NCBI GenBank assembly: GCA_964474285.1
Contig: CAYYSD010000001.1
Coordinates: 1-64,000 of the forward strand
Direction of reading: 5' to 3'
From: JACRBT01 sp964474285
GTDB taxonomy: Bacteria > Chloroflexota > Dehalococcoidia > Tepidiformales > Tepidiformaceae
DNA: 64,000 bases
Shown: piece by piece, positions 10,032 to 17,464 of the stretch
Layout of the letters: every line of letters starts with the position of its first letter
Numbering within the stretch: the first letter of the stretch is position 1
The notes under the pieces: generated by a model
The model's input: only the letters and a program-made list of their open reading frames with translations
Database searches by the model: none
Told to the model about the DNA's origin: nothing
Program-made: the position numbers and the translations under genes

Positions 10032-10997
10032 ATTAACGCCTACATCATCCGGCGCCTGCTCTCTGCCATCCCGGTGGTCATCCTCGTCTCGATGCTCACG
10101 TTCATCGGTCAGTCACTGATCCCGGGGGATCCGGTGTTGGCGGCGATTGGCGGCGCGGAAGCGGCAGAGCTCTCATCGTTAGGTCCGGAATTCCTCGAAG
10201 CCAAAGAGAAGGAACTCGGTCTCGATAAGCCCCTGCCCATCCAATACCTGAAGTACATGCAGAGGGTGCTCCAGGGCGACTTTGGCAAGTCGTTCCGCAC
10301 CGGCCAGCCAGTGACCTCGACGATTGGTGAGCGTCTCTCTGTTTCCGTGAAACTGAACATCATCACGTTCATCGTCAACACCACGCTGGCCATTTTCCTG
10401 GGCACCATCGCGGCGCTCTACCGCGGCACGATTATCGACTTCCTGGCCACGAGTTGGGCGGTGATGGGCGTGGCCACGCCGGGCTTCTGGCTCGCCATCC
10501 TCCTGATCTTATTGTTCTCGGTGAAGCTCAATTGGCTGCCCGCGGCCGGCTGGGTCGACCCGTTCGAAGACCCGGTGCAGGGCGCCCGCCACCTGGTCTT
10601 GCCCGTCCTTTCGCTCGGGCTCTTCGGTTCGGCCACGATCATGCGCCAGACCCGCTCCGCGCTGCTTGAGGTGCTCCGCCAGGACTACATCGTCACGGCG
10701 CGCTCCAAGGGCCTCTCCGGGCGGGCCGTCATTCTCGGCCACGCACTCAAGAACGCCATGCTCCCCGTGGTCACCATTGTCGGCCTTTCGCTGGCAGGCC
10801 TCCTCGGAGGCAGCGTGCTTATCGAACGCGTCTTTGCCATCCCCGGCGTTGGCCGCCTCGCCCTCGATGCCACCAACTCGCGTGACTATCCCGTCATCCA
10901 GGCGATCGTCCTCCTCGCCGCCTTCGCGATCATCGCCGCCAACCTCATCACCGACATCCTCTACGCCCGCCTCGATCCGCGGATTCGCTACAACTAG
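10032..10997 (+). CDS. peptide/nickel-type ABC transporter permease (DppB family)
   Basis: A 321-residue inner-membrane permease with about six membrane segments. The EAA loop reads RQDYIVTARSKGLSGRAVIL, the contact site for the ATPase. The family N-terminus (NAYIIRRLLSAIPVV) begins at an ATT codon, not at the first canonical start, GTG 10074, which would cut away the first membrane helix. GAGGGAG lies five bases before the ATT, supporting initiation there; a missequenced base is the alternative. It is followed by the second permease and two binding proteins. The substrate cannot be read from the sequence. Confidence 0.93.
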   Translation: MNAYIIRRLLSAIPVVILVSMLTFIGQSLIPGDPVLAAIGGAEAAELSSLGPEFLEAKEKELGLDKPLPIQYLKYMQRVLQGDFGKSFRTGQPVTSTIGERLSVSVKLNIITFIVNTTLAIFLGTIAALYRGTIIDFLATSWAVMGVATPGFWLAILLILLFSVKLNWLPAAGWVDPFEDPVQGARHLVLPVLSLGLFGSATIMRQTRSALLEVLRQDYIVTARSKGLSGRAVILGHALKNAMLPVVTIVGLSLAGLLGGSVLIERVFAIPGVGRLALDATNSRDYPVIQAIVLLAAFAIIAANLITDILYARLDPRIRYN

Positions 10998-11036
10998 ACC
11001 CGTCGCGGCCCAATCGGGGCTGTGCCGAAGGAGACC

Positions 11037-11936
11037 ATGGCCACACAGACATCCGGCCTCACCCAGGACTTCGACTTCTACGTTGCGCCGGAACGTAGCG
11101 CCTGGCAGAACATCGTCTCGTTCGTGCGCGACCCGAAGGCCGCTGTCGCAACCGCGCTCCTCGGCACCTTTCTGTTGCTGGCGCTCTTCGCACCGTGGGT
11201 CGCGCCCTACGGAGAGGATGAGCAGGACCGCACCGCAAGCCTGGCATCGCCCAGCGCCGATCACATCTTCGGCACCGATCGGTTGGGCCGCGACGTCCTG
11301 AGTCGTGTCATCTACGGAAGCCGCGTGTCGCTGAGAGTCGGGATCATCGCGGTGGGTATCGCCGCAGCTATCGGCATTCCACTTGGGCTGATTGCCGGCT
11401 TCATGGGCCGCTGGCCAGACGAAATCATCATGCGCTTCGTGGACGCCTGGCTCGTGTTCCCGAACCTCATCCTCCTCCTGGCAATCATCGCCATCCTCGG
11501 GCCGGGAACCACAAACATCATGATCGCGATCGGCCTGAACTCGTTCCCTATATACGCACGCCTTACTCGGGCGCAGACCCTGTCGCTCAAACAGCGAGAC
11601 TTCGTCCTCGCTGCCCGCACCCTCGGCGGGAACGACGCCAACATCCTCTGGCGCCACATCCTCCCGAACGCCGTCCAGCCGCTCATCGTGCAGGGCTCGT
11701 TGGCCGTAGGCGCAGCCGTCCTGGCGGAAGCCGGGCTTAGCTTCCTCGGCATCGGAGTGAAGCCTCCAACCGCCACCTGGGGCGTGATCATCAACGACGG
11801 CTTCGTCGTCATCCGCACGAACCCCTGGATTTCCATCGCACCGGGCATCGCCATCGTGCTGTTCGTCCTCGGGGTCAACTTGCTCGGAGACAGGCTGCGC
11901 GACGTACTCGACCCCCGCCTGCGCGGGTCTCGCTAA
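11037..11936 (+). CDS. peptide/nickel-type ABC transporter permease (DppC family)
   Basis: A 299-residue partner of the preceding permease. It has the N-terminal extension and first helix typical of DppC proteins, the FGTDRLGRDVLSRVIYGSR block, and an EAA loop (RDFVLAARTLGGNDANIL) for ATPase contact. The ATG is preferred over GTG 11022 because AAGGAG sits six bases before it. The gene lies 39 bases behind the first permease, so the two are co-transcribed. No ATPase gene (DppD/DppF) occurs anywhere in the window, so the energising subunits must be encoded elsewhere. Confidence 0.95.
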   Translation: MATQTSGLTQDFDFYVAPERSAWQNIVSFVRDPKAAVATALLGTFLLLALFAPWVAPYGEDEQDRTASLASPSADHIFGTDRLGRDVLSRVIYGSRVSLRVGIIAVGIAAAIGIPLGLIAGFMGRWPDEIIMRFVDAWLVFPNLILLLAIIAILGPGTTNIMIAIGLNSFPIYARLTRAQTLSLKQRDFVLAARTLGGNDANILWRHILPNAVQPLIVQGSLAVGAAVLAEAGLSFLGIGVKPPTATWGVIINDGFVVIRTNPWISIAPGIAIVLFVLGVNLLGDRLRDVLDPRLRGSR

Positions 11937-11996
11937 GGAAGAACAAACAGGGAAGGAGGGCCAGCCATCCGAATCACGTCATCTCGCGGCACCGAC

Positions 11997-12029
11997 TGCG
12001 AGGCAATCCTCGGTCAATCGGCCCTCGCA
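11997..12029 (+). promoter_or_regulatory. intercistronic hairpin before first binding-protein gene
   Basis: TGCGAGG at 11997-12003 pairs perfectly with CCTCGCA at 12023-12029, between the permease and binding-protein genes. Such hairpins commonly stabilise 3' ends or partly terminate, and so separate expression of binding protein from permeases. That role is inferred here. Confidence 0.45.
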
Positions 12030-12051
12030 TCACTCTCGAAGGGGGAGTCAC

Positions 12052-13734
12052 ATGGAATCGAACTATTGGAACCGGGCATTTCGCCGCCAGATGACGCGGC
12101 GTCGCATGCTGGCTTTCGCGGGCCAGGCGGGCGTTGCGGGCGCACTCGTCGCATGCGGGGGAGACAGCGGTGACGACGACGAAGAGGGCGGCGCGACGAC
12201 CAACACACCCATCCCCGTTGCGACCCTGCCGCCCAGCCCGCTCACCTCGGCGAAGTTTGGAGGGACCATCAAGGTCGGTCACTCGGGGGCCAGCATAACG
12301 AACTTCGATCCCCACACCGGAGCGTCGGGCGGTGAACATGCGATGTTCTATCCGCTCATGGACTCGTTGGTCGCCTACGATCAGAAGGGCAACCTCGATG
12401 CCAGCCTTTCGCTCGCCGAGAAGTGGGAACTGGCAGAACCAACCCGCGTCCTTCTCACTATCCGCTCCGGCGTGAAGTTCTCGGACGGCACCAACTTCTC
12501 AGCCGAAGACGTTAAGTGGAACATCGAACGCATCCTTGACCCCGCGCTGGCGGCAACCCCCCGTAGCGACCTCGCCGCAATCGATAGCGTCCAGGTTGTC
12601 GACAGCAAGCAGGTCGTGCTGAAGCTCAAACAACCAAGCGCCCCCTTGCTCACCAACTTCGGCGACCGCGGCGGCCAGATGATCTCGCGCACCGCACTGG
12701 AAAAAATGGGCAAGGACGCGTTCCGCCGTGCACCGGTCGGCACGGGCGCCTTCGTCCTCAAAGAGTGGCGGGACGATGCGTACCTGATCTACGAGAAGAA
12801 CCCCAACTATTGGCGAAAGGACGCTATCGGCAATCAGCTCCCGTATCTTCAGACGATTCGGATCGAGATCATGCCGGACACTGCGGTCCGCACCGCTGCG
12901 TTCGAATCCGGTGGCATCGATGTCCTGATCGGCGCTGCTGCCACAGACACCAAACGCCTGATCGCAGATTCGAATGTCCAGACAGTGGACTTCATCGGTG
13001 CGGGAACTTCTCACTGGTACGTGAATCACGCCTTCGCGCCTCTCGATAACGTCTGGTTCAGGCGGGCGTTCTCGTCCGCGCTGGACCGCAAGAACTACAT
13101 CAAGAACTTCCTCGTCGGCGATGAACCCATCGCGACCGGGTTCCTGACCCCGGCGAGCTGGGGACACGATCCGAGCATTGAGAACTACAACTTCGATATT
13201 GCGAAAGCGAAGCAGTTCCTGCAGCAATCTGGCCTCCCGCCAGAGCAGTGGAGGGTGAAGGCGCAGCCCTTCGGCGCCACAATCACCGACGCCGAGCTGT
13301 TTTGGGCCACCAGTGTCAAGGAAGCCGGGATCACCATCGATTGGGCTCAGCCCGAGCGCGACGGCTGGCAGAAGCGCACACTCAAGGGACTCGGGGGCGA
13401 CGGCAGCAGCGGCATGTATTGGTCAGGGTTCTCACTCCGTGTGGACCCGGATGGCCACATGGGCCCGATGTTCTACAAGAACGGAGCCTACAACTCTGGC
13501 CAGGCGGCAACTCCTGAGGTTGAGCCCCTCCTCCTCAAGGCCCGCGAAACCTACGACCAGGCGGAGCGCAAGAAGCTCTACTCCGAAGCGCAGAAAAAGG
13601 CCGTGGAAATGCAGTATTCGTCGATCATGGTGCATTACAGCGTCGCCAAGGGCTTCGCCCGGAAGCGTGTTGGCAACTTCTCTGCGTACTTCGGCGGGGA
13701 GGGCAAGTTCCGGTTCGGCAATCTCTGGGCATAA
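12052..13734 (+). CDS. ABC transporter substrate-binding lipoprotein (SBP_bac_5), copy 1
   Basis: A 560-residue extracytoplasmic solute-binding protein of the oligopeptide/nickel family. The N-terminus has an RR motif (TRRRML, residues 15-20), a hydrophobic stretch and a lipobox ending LVAC with C35 as the lipidated residue, suggesting Tat-type export and membrane anchoring. An acidic Gly/Asp linker follows. The core contains GGTIKVGHSGASITNFDPH and the LTIRSGVKFSDGTNFSAEDV block diagnostic for the family. GGGGGAG precedes the ATG. A near-copy follows immediately. The ligand is unknown; peptides, sugars or other organic molecules are all possible in this family. Confidence 0.95.
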   Translation: MESNYWNRAFRRQMTRRRMLAFAGQAGVAGALVACGGDSGDDDEEGGATTNTPIPVATLPPSPLTSAKFGGTIKVGHSGASITNFDPHTGASGGEHAMFYPLMDSLVAYDQKGNLDASLSLAEKWELAEPTRVLLTIRSGVKFSDGTNFSAEDVKWNIERILDPALAATPRSDLAAIDSVQVVDSKQVVLKLKQPSAPLLTNFGDRGGQMISRTALEKMGKDAFRRAPVGTGAFVLKEWRDDAYLIYEKNPNYWRKDAIGNQLPYLQTIRIEIMPDTAVRTAAFESGGIDVLIGAAATDTKRLIADSNVQTVDFIGAGTSHWYVNHAFAPLDNVWFRRAFSSALDRKNYIKNFLVGDEPIATGFLTPASWGHDPSIENYNFDIAKAKQFLQQSGLPPEQWRVKAQPFGATITDAELFWATSVKEAGITIDWAQPERDGWQKRTLKGLGGDGSSGMYWSGFSLRVDPDGHMGPMFYKNGAYNSGQAATPEVEPLLLKARETYDQAERKKLYSEAQKKAVEMQYSSIMVHYSVAKGFARKRVGNFSAYFGGEGKFRFGNLWA

Positions 13735-13778
13735 CGGGTGGACGACACGTCGGGCCGATTCAGTCCGGTCCGGCACCA

Positions 13779-13809
13779 GCCCAGCGATGGGCACAAGCCG
13801 CCGCTGGGC
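13779..13809 (+). promoter_or_regulatory. intercistronic hairpin between the two binding-protein genes
   Basis: GCCCAGCG at 13779-13786 pairs perfectly with CGCTGGGC at 13802-13809, followed by the ribosome-binding site of copy 2. Its position repeats the arrangement before copy 1, so it likely plays the same expression-tuning role. Confidence 0.45.
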
Positions 13810-13837
13810 GGTTGGCAACCTGGAGGGTAAACACATC

Positions 13838-15523
13838 ATGGAATCCAACTACTGGAACCGGGCCTTCCGCCGGCAGATGACTCGCCGCCGCGCGCTGGTC
13901 GTCGCGGGCCAGGCCGGCATCGCCGGGGCGCTCGTCGCCTGTGGCGGCGGCGATGATGGGGGCGACGATGGCGGCAACAACAACGGCCAGAACACGCCGA
14001 TCCCTGTCGCAACCCTTCCCCCGAGCCCGCTGCAGCAGGCAAAGTTTGGGGGCACCGTCAAGATCGGCTACAGCGGCGCCAGCCTCACCAACCTGGACCC
14101 CCACACCGGCGCATCCGGCGCTGAACACCAGTTCTTCTTCCCCGTCACCGACTCTCTCGTCGGCTACGACCAGAAGGGCAATCTCGACGCCAGCATCTCC
14201 CTCGCCGAAAAGTGGGAACTCACCGAACCGACACGCGTCACGCTCAAACTCCGTACCGGCATCAAGTTCACCGATGGCACAGACTTCAGCGCCGACGACG
14301 TAAAGTGGAACGTCGAACGCGTCATCGACCCGGCGCTCGCGTCCACCCCTCGCAGCGACCTTGCCGCCATCGAAAGCGTCCAGGTCGTTGATAAGACAAC
14401 CGCCATCCTCAAGCTCAAGCAGCCCAGCGCCCCACTCCTCACCAACCTCGGCGACCGCGGCGGACAGATCATCTCCCGCACCGCCTTCGAAAAGCTGGGC
14501 AAAGACGCATTCCGCAGGGCGCCTGTCGGTACCGGCGCGTTCACCATCAAGGAATGGCGCGACGATGCCTTCTTGATCATGGAGAAGAACCCGAATTACT
14601 GGCGCAAGGATGCCATCGGGCAGCAGCTTCCCTACCTCCAGACCATCCGTGTCGAAATGATGCCGGACCAGACCGTCCGCACCGCGGCCTTCGATGCCGG
14701 CAACATCGACGTCCTCATCGGCGCGGCCGCCGCCGACGTCAAACGATACATCGCCGACTCCAGCGTCCAGACGGTCGACTTCATTGGATCGAGCACCGCG
14801 CACTGGTACACCAACCATGCCTTCCCGCCGATGGACAACGTCTGGTTCCGTCGCGCCCTTTCCGCCTCCATGGACCGGAAGAACTACATCAAGAACTTCC
14901 TCGTCGGCGACGAGCCCATCCCGACCGGCTTCCTCACCCCCGCCACCTGGGCCCACGACCCAACCATCGAGAACTACAACTTCGACATCGCCAAGGCAAA
15001 GCAATACCTCCAGCAGTCGGGCCTCCCACCCGAGCAGTGGAAAGTGAAGGCCCAGCCCTTCGGCACCACCATCTCCGACGCTGAACTTTTCTGGGCCACC
15101 AGCGTCAAAGAAGCCGGTATCACCATCGAATGGGGCACCCCCGAGCGCGATGGCTGGCAGAAGCGCGTCCTCAAGGGGCTCGGCGGCGATGGCAGCGCGG
15201 CGATGTTCTTCTCCGGGTTCTCCCTCCGCGTCGATCCGGATGGGCACGCCGGCCCGATGTTCTACAAGAACGGCGCCTACAACGCCGGCCAGGCGGCCAC
15301 CCCTGAAGTTGAGCCGCTCCTGCTTAAAGCGCGCGAGACCTACGACCAGGCCGAGCGCAAGAAGCTCTATTCCGAAGCCCAGAAGAAGGCCGTCGAAATG
15401 CAGTATTCGTCCTGCATGATCCATTACTCGGTCGCCAAGGGCTTCGCCAAGAAGAAGGTCGGCAATTTCTCCGCCTGGTTCGGCGGGGAAGGCAAGCCGC
15501 GCTTCGCGAACCTCTGGGTCTAA
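13838..15523 (+). CDS. ABC transporter substrate-binding lipoprotein (SBP_bac_5), copy 2
   Basis: A 561-residue paralogue of the preceding gene, collinear over the full length with only scattered substitutions. The first 35 residues differ at four positions, and C35 in LVAC is kept. The start ATG follows TGGAGGG; the open frame extends further upstream but there overlaps copy 1 in another frame and is not coding. Divergence is largest in the linker after the lipobox (Gly/Asn-rich here, Asp/Glu-rich in copy 1). Synonymous positions differ far more than the protein does, so this is an older duplication under purifying selection. The two copies may tune ligand range or condition-specific expression. 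Confidence 0.95.
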   Translation: MESNYWNRAFRRQMTRRRALVVAGQAGIAGALVACGGGDDGGDDGGNNNGQNTPIPVATLPPSPLQQAKFGGTVKIGYSGASLTNLDPHTGASGAEHQFFFPVTDSLVGYDQKGNLDASISLAEKWELTEPTRVTLKLRTGIKFTDGTDFSADDVKWNVERVIDPALASTPRSDLAAIESVQVVDKTTAILKLKQPSAPLLTNLGDRGGQIISRTAFEKLGKDAFRRAPVGTGAFTIKEWRDDAFLIMEKNPNYWRKDAIGQQLPYLQTIRVEMMPDQTVRTAAFDAGNIDVLIGAAAADVKRYIADSSVQTVDFIGSSTAHWYTNHAFPPMDNVWFRRALSASMDRKNYIKNFLVGDEPIPTGFLTPATWAHDPTIENYNFDIAKAKQYLQQSGLPPEQWKVKAQPFGTTISDAELFWATSVKEAGITIEWGTPERDGWQKRVLKGLGGDGSAAMFFSGFSLRVDPDGHAGPMFYKNGAYNAGQAATPEVEPLLLKARETYDQAERKKLYSEAQKKAVEMQYSSCMIHYSVAKGFAKKKVGNFSAWFGGEGKPRFANLWV

Positions 15524-15547
15524 TCCACCCACATTCATTCATCCGGC

Positions 15548-15580
15548 GGCGAGGGCTGCAAGCCGTGGCCCTCGCCGTTT
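15548..15580 (+). terminator. probable terminator after the ABC importer operon
   Basis: GGCGAGGGC at 15548-15556 pairs perfectly with GCCCTCGCC at 15568-15576, followed by GTTT. The nine-pair GC stem 25 bases after the binding-protein stop fits intrinsic termination, although the T tract is short; partial read-through into the carrier gene is possible. Confidence 0.55.
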
Positions 15581-15603
15581 CCATGTCCGAGGAGATCGCC
15601 GCA

Positions 15604-15822
15604 TTGACCATCGAAGTCCGCGCACCATCCGCCGGTACCGTGATCGAAATCCTGACGAAGGCCGGAGCAAAGGTGGCCGTCGATGACGACCTGCTGCTCG
15701 TCGAGTCCATGAAGATGCACATCCCTGTCTCCTCGCCCGTCGCCGGCACCGTCGCCCAAATTACGGTCTCGGAAGGCTCACAGGTCTCTGAAGACGATGT
15801 CCTCGCGGTGATCGAGCCGTGA
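15604..15822 (+). CDS. biotin/lipoyl carrier protein (biotin carboxyl carrier)
   Basis: A 72-residue single-domain carrier. VESMKMHIPV contains the ESMKM motif whose lysine receives biotin, and paired glycines in PSAGTV and PVAGTV mark the two hairpin halves of the fold. The TTG start is chosen because GAGGAG lies nine bases upstream; the frame is open further 5' to 15565, but that part overlaps the terminator hairpin. It shuttles CO2 from a biotin carboxylase to a carboxyltransferase. The carboxyltransferase gene follows 43 bases later. The biotin carboxylase subunit is not in the window. Confidence 0.88.
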   Translation: MTIEVRAPSAGTVIEILTKAGAKVAVDDDLLLVESMKMHIPVSSPVAGTVAQITVSEGSQVSEDDVLAVIEP

Positions 15823-15865
15823 CACCTGGTTGCCGCAGAATTACATTCCGAACGGAGAAGCGCGC

Positions 15866-17431
15866 ATGAGTTGGGAACCCGAAGTCGAGGAGATCGAACG
15901 CCGCAAGCAACTTGCCTACCTCATGGGCGGTGAACAGCGCGTCGCCGACCAGAAGGCCCGGGGCAAGCTCACCGTACGCGAACGCATCGAGGGCATCAGT
16001 GACCCCGGCAGCTTTCGCGAACGCGGCGTGCTCGCCGGTTCCGCCGAATATGATGGCGCCGGTCTCGTGGACTTCAGGCCCCGGCGAAACGTCTTCGGCC
16101 TCTCCGACGTGAACGGACGCCCGGCGGTCATCAGCGCAGACGACTTCACCGCTCGCCCCGGCAGCGGTGGCGCCGGCGAAGCCCGCAGCGGCATGAGCGG
16201 CGGGCGCTTCTCCGGGCCCGACAACATGGCCCTCTTCTACAAGGTGCCGCTGGTCAAGCTCATCGACGGCTTTGGCGGCGATATCCGTGCCGTCGCGGGT
16301 ATGGGCCGCACCTATATCCCCGCCATGGGCTGGGCCTCGACCCACGAGATCCTCAACACCGTCCCGCTCGTCGCGCTCGCGCTGGGCTCCGTGGCCGGCG
16401 CGCCCGCCGCGAACGTCACCGCCTCACACTTCTCCGTGATGGTCCGCGGCCTCTCTCAGGTGTTCGCTGCCGGGCCGCCCGTCGTGAAACGCGCACTCGG
16501 TTCCGATATCACCAAGGAAGACCTGGGCGGATACAAAGTGCATAGCCGCAAGAGCGGCGTCGTGGACAACGACGTGGCTACCGAGGCGGAAGCGTTCGAA
16601 GAGGCGCGACGCTTCCTCTCCTACCTGCCGTTGAACGTCTACGAGATTCCGCCCGTGGCCCCCTGCGACGACCCGGTCGATCGCCGCGAAGAAGAGCTCA
16701 TCAGGATCATCCCGCGCGATCGCAACCGTCCCTATAATCCGCGCAAACTGGTGAACCTCGTCGTCGACAAAGGGTCGGCCTTCGAGATGGGCCGCTACTA
16801 CGGCGCAGCACAGGTGACGATGTTCGCGCGCATCAATGGGCATCCCGTGGGCGTCTTCGCCAACGACCCGGTGGTGCATGGCGGAGCCATGGATGCCGAG
16901 GCCGCCCGCAAGGCCGAGCGATTCGTCGACCTCTGCGACCTCTTCCACCTGCCCATCGTGAACTTCGCGGACCAGCCCGGCTTCATGATCGGCGTCGCCG
17001 CCGAAAGCGCCGGCACCCTCAAGGAGGGAGTTCGCCTGATCAGCGCCATCGAAGAGTCGACCATCCCCTGGGCAACCGTGGTCGTGCGGCGGCTCTATGG
17101 CGTTGCCGGCGCCGCCCACCAGTCGCACTCCCGCTTCGTCTGGCGGGTCGCCTGGCCGTCTGGCGAATGGGGCTCCCTCCCGATCGAAGGCGGCGTAGCC
17201 GCTGCCTACCGCCGTGAAATCGAGAACGCCGAAAACCCCGAACTCTACCGCGAACAGCTCGAAGCGCGCCTCCGCGCCAACCGCTCGCCGTTCCGCACTG
17301 CCGAAGCCATGGACATCGAAGACATCGTCGACCCTCGCATGACTCGCCAATTGCTCTGCGAATGGGTCGGTCACGCCTACCGCCAGCTCCCTCTCGTCCT
17401 TGGCAAGCGCTCACGGGGAATGCGCCCGTGA
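15866..17431 (+). CDS. acyl-CoA carboxylase carboxyltransferase (beta) subunit
   Basis: A 521-residue enzyme of the propionyl/acetyl/methylmalonyl-CoA carboxyltransferase family, with crotonase-like N- and C-terminal halves. Conserved blocks include RKQLAYLMGG, GKLTVRERI near the N-terminus and VNFADQPGFMIGVAAES in the C-half. It transfers the carboxyl group from biotin on the carrier to an acyl-CoA. The start ATG follows ACGGAGAAG; an upstream ATG at 15830 adds 12 non-conserved residues. Substrate specificity cannot be assigned from sequence alone. Its neighbours (carrier before, CoA-transferase after) suggest a pathway in which an acid is activated with CoA and carboxylated or decarboxylated. 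Confidence 0.92.
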   Translation: MSWEPEVEEIERRKQLAYLMGGEQRVADQKARGKLTVRERIEGISDPGSFRERGVLAGSAEYDGAGLVDFRPRRNVFGLSDVNGRPAVISADDFTARPGSGGAGEARSGMSGGRFSGPDNMALFYKVPLVKLIDGFGGDIRAVAGMGRTYIPAMGWASTHEILNTVPLVALALGSVAGAPAANVTASHFSVMVRGLSQVFAAGPPVVKRALGSDITKEDLGGYKVHSRKSGVVDNDVATEAEAFEEARRFLSYLPLNVYEIPPVAPCDDPVDRREEELIRIIPRDRNRPYNPRKLVNLVVDKGSAFEMGRYYGAAQVTMFARINGHPVGVFANDPVVHGGAMDAEAARKAERFVDLCDLFHLPIVNFADQPGFMIGVAAESAGTLKEGVRLISAIEESTIPWATVVVRRLYGVAGAAHQSHSRFVWRVAWPSGEWGSLPIEGGVAAAYRREIENAENPELYREQLEARLRANRSPFRTAEAMDIEDIVDPRMTRQLLCEWVGHAYRQLPLVLGKRSRGMRP

Positions 17432-17464
17432 CGGAGTCCCAACCCTCTCGCCGGGCGGTGTCCA

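Noticed and set aside
13313..13837. A 175-residue N-terminal extension of binding protein copy 2
   Set aside because: It overlaps copy 1 in another frame and would bury the signal peptide and lipobox.
13760..15538. A 592-codon minus-strand frame opposite the second binding-protein gene
   Set aside because: Same codon-shadow effect; composition is Gly/Glu/Val/Asp-rich, and the plus strand is a well-supported paralogue.
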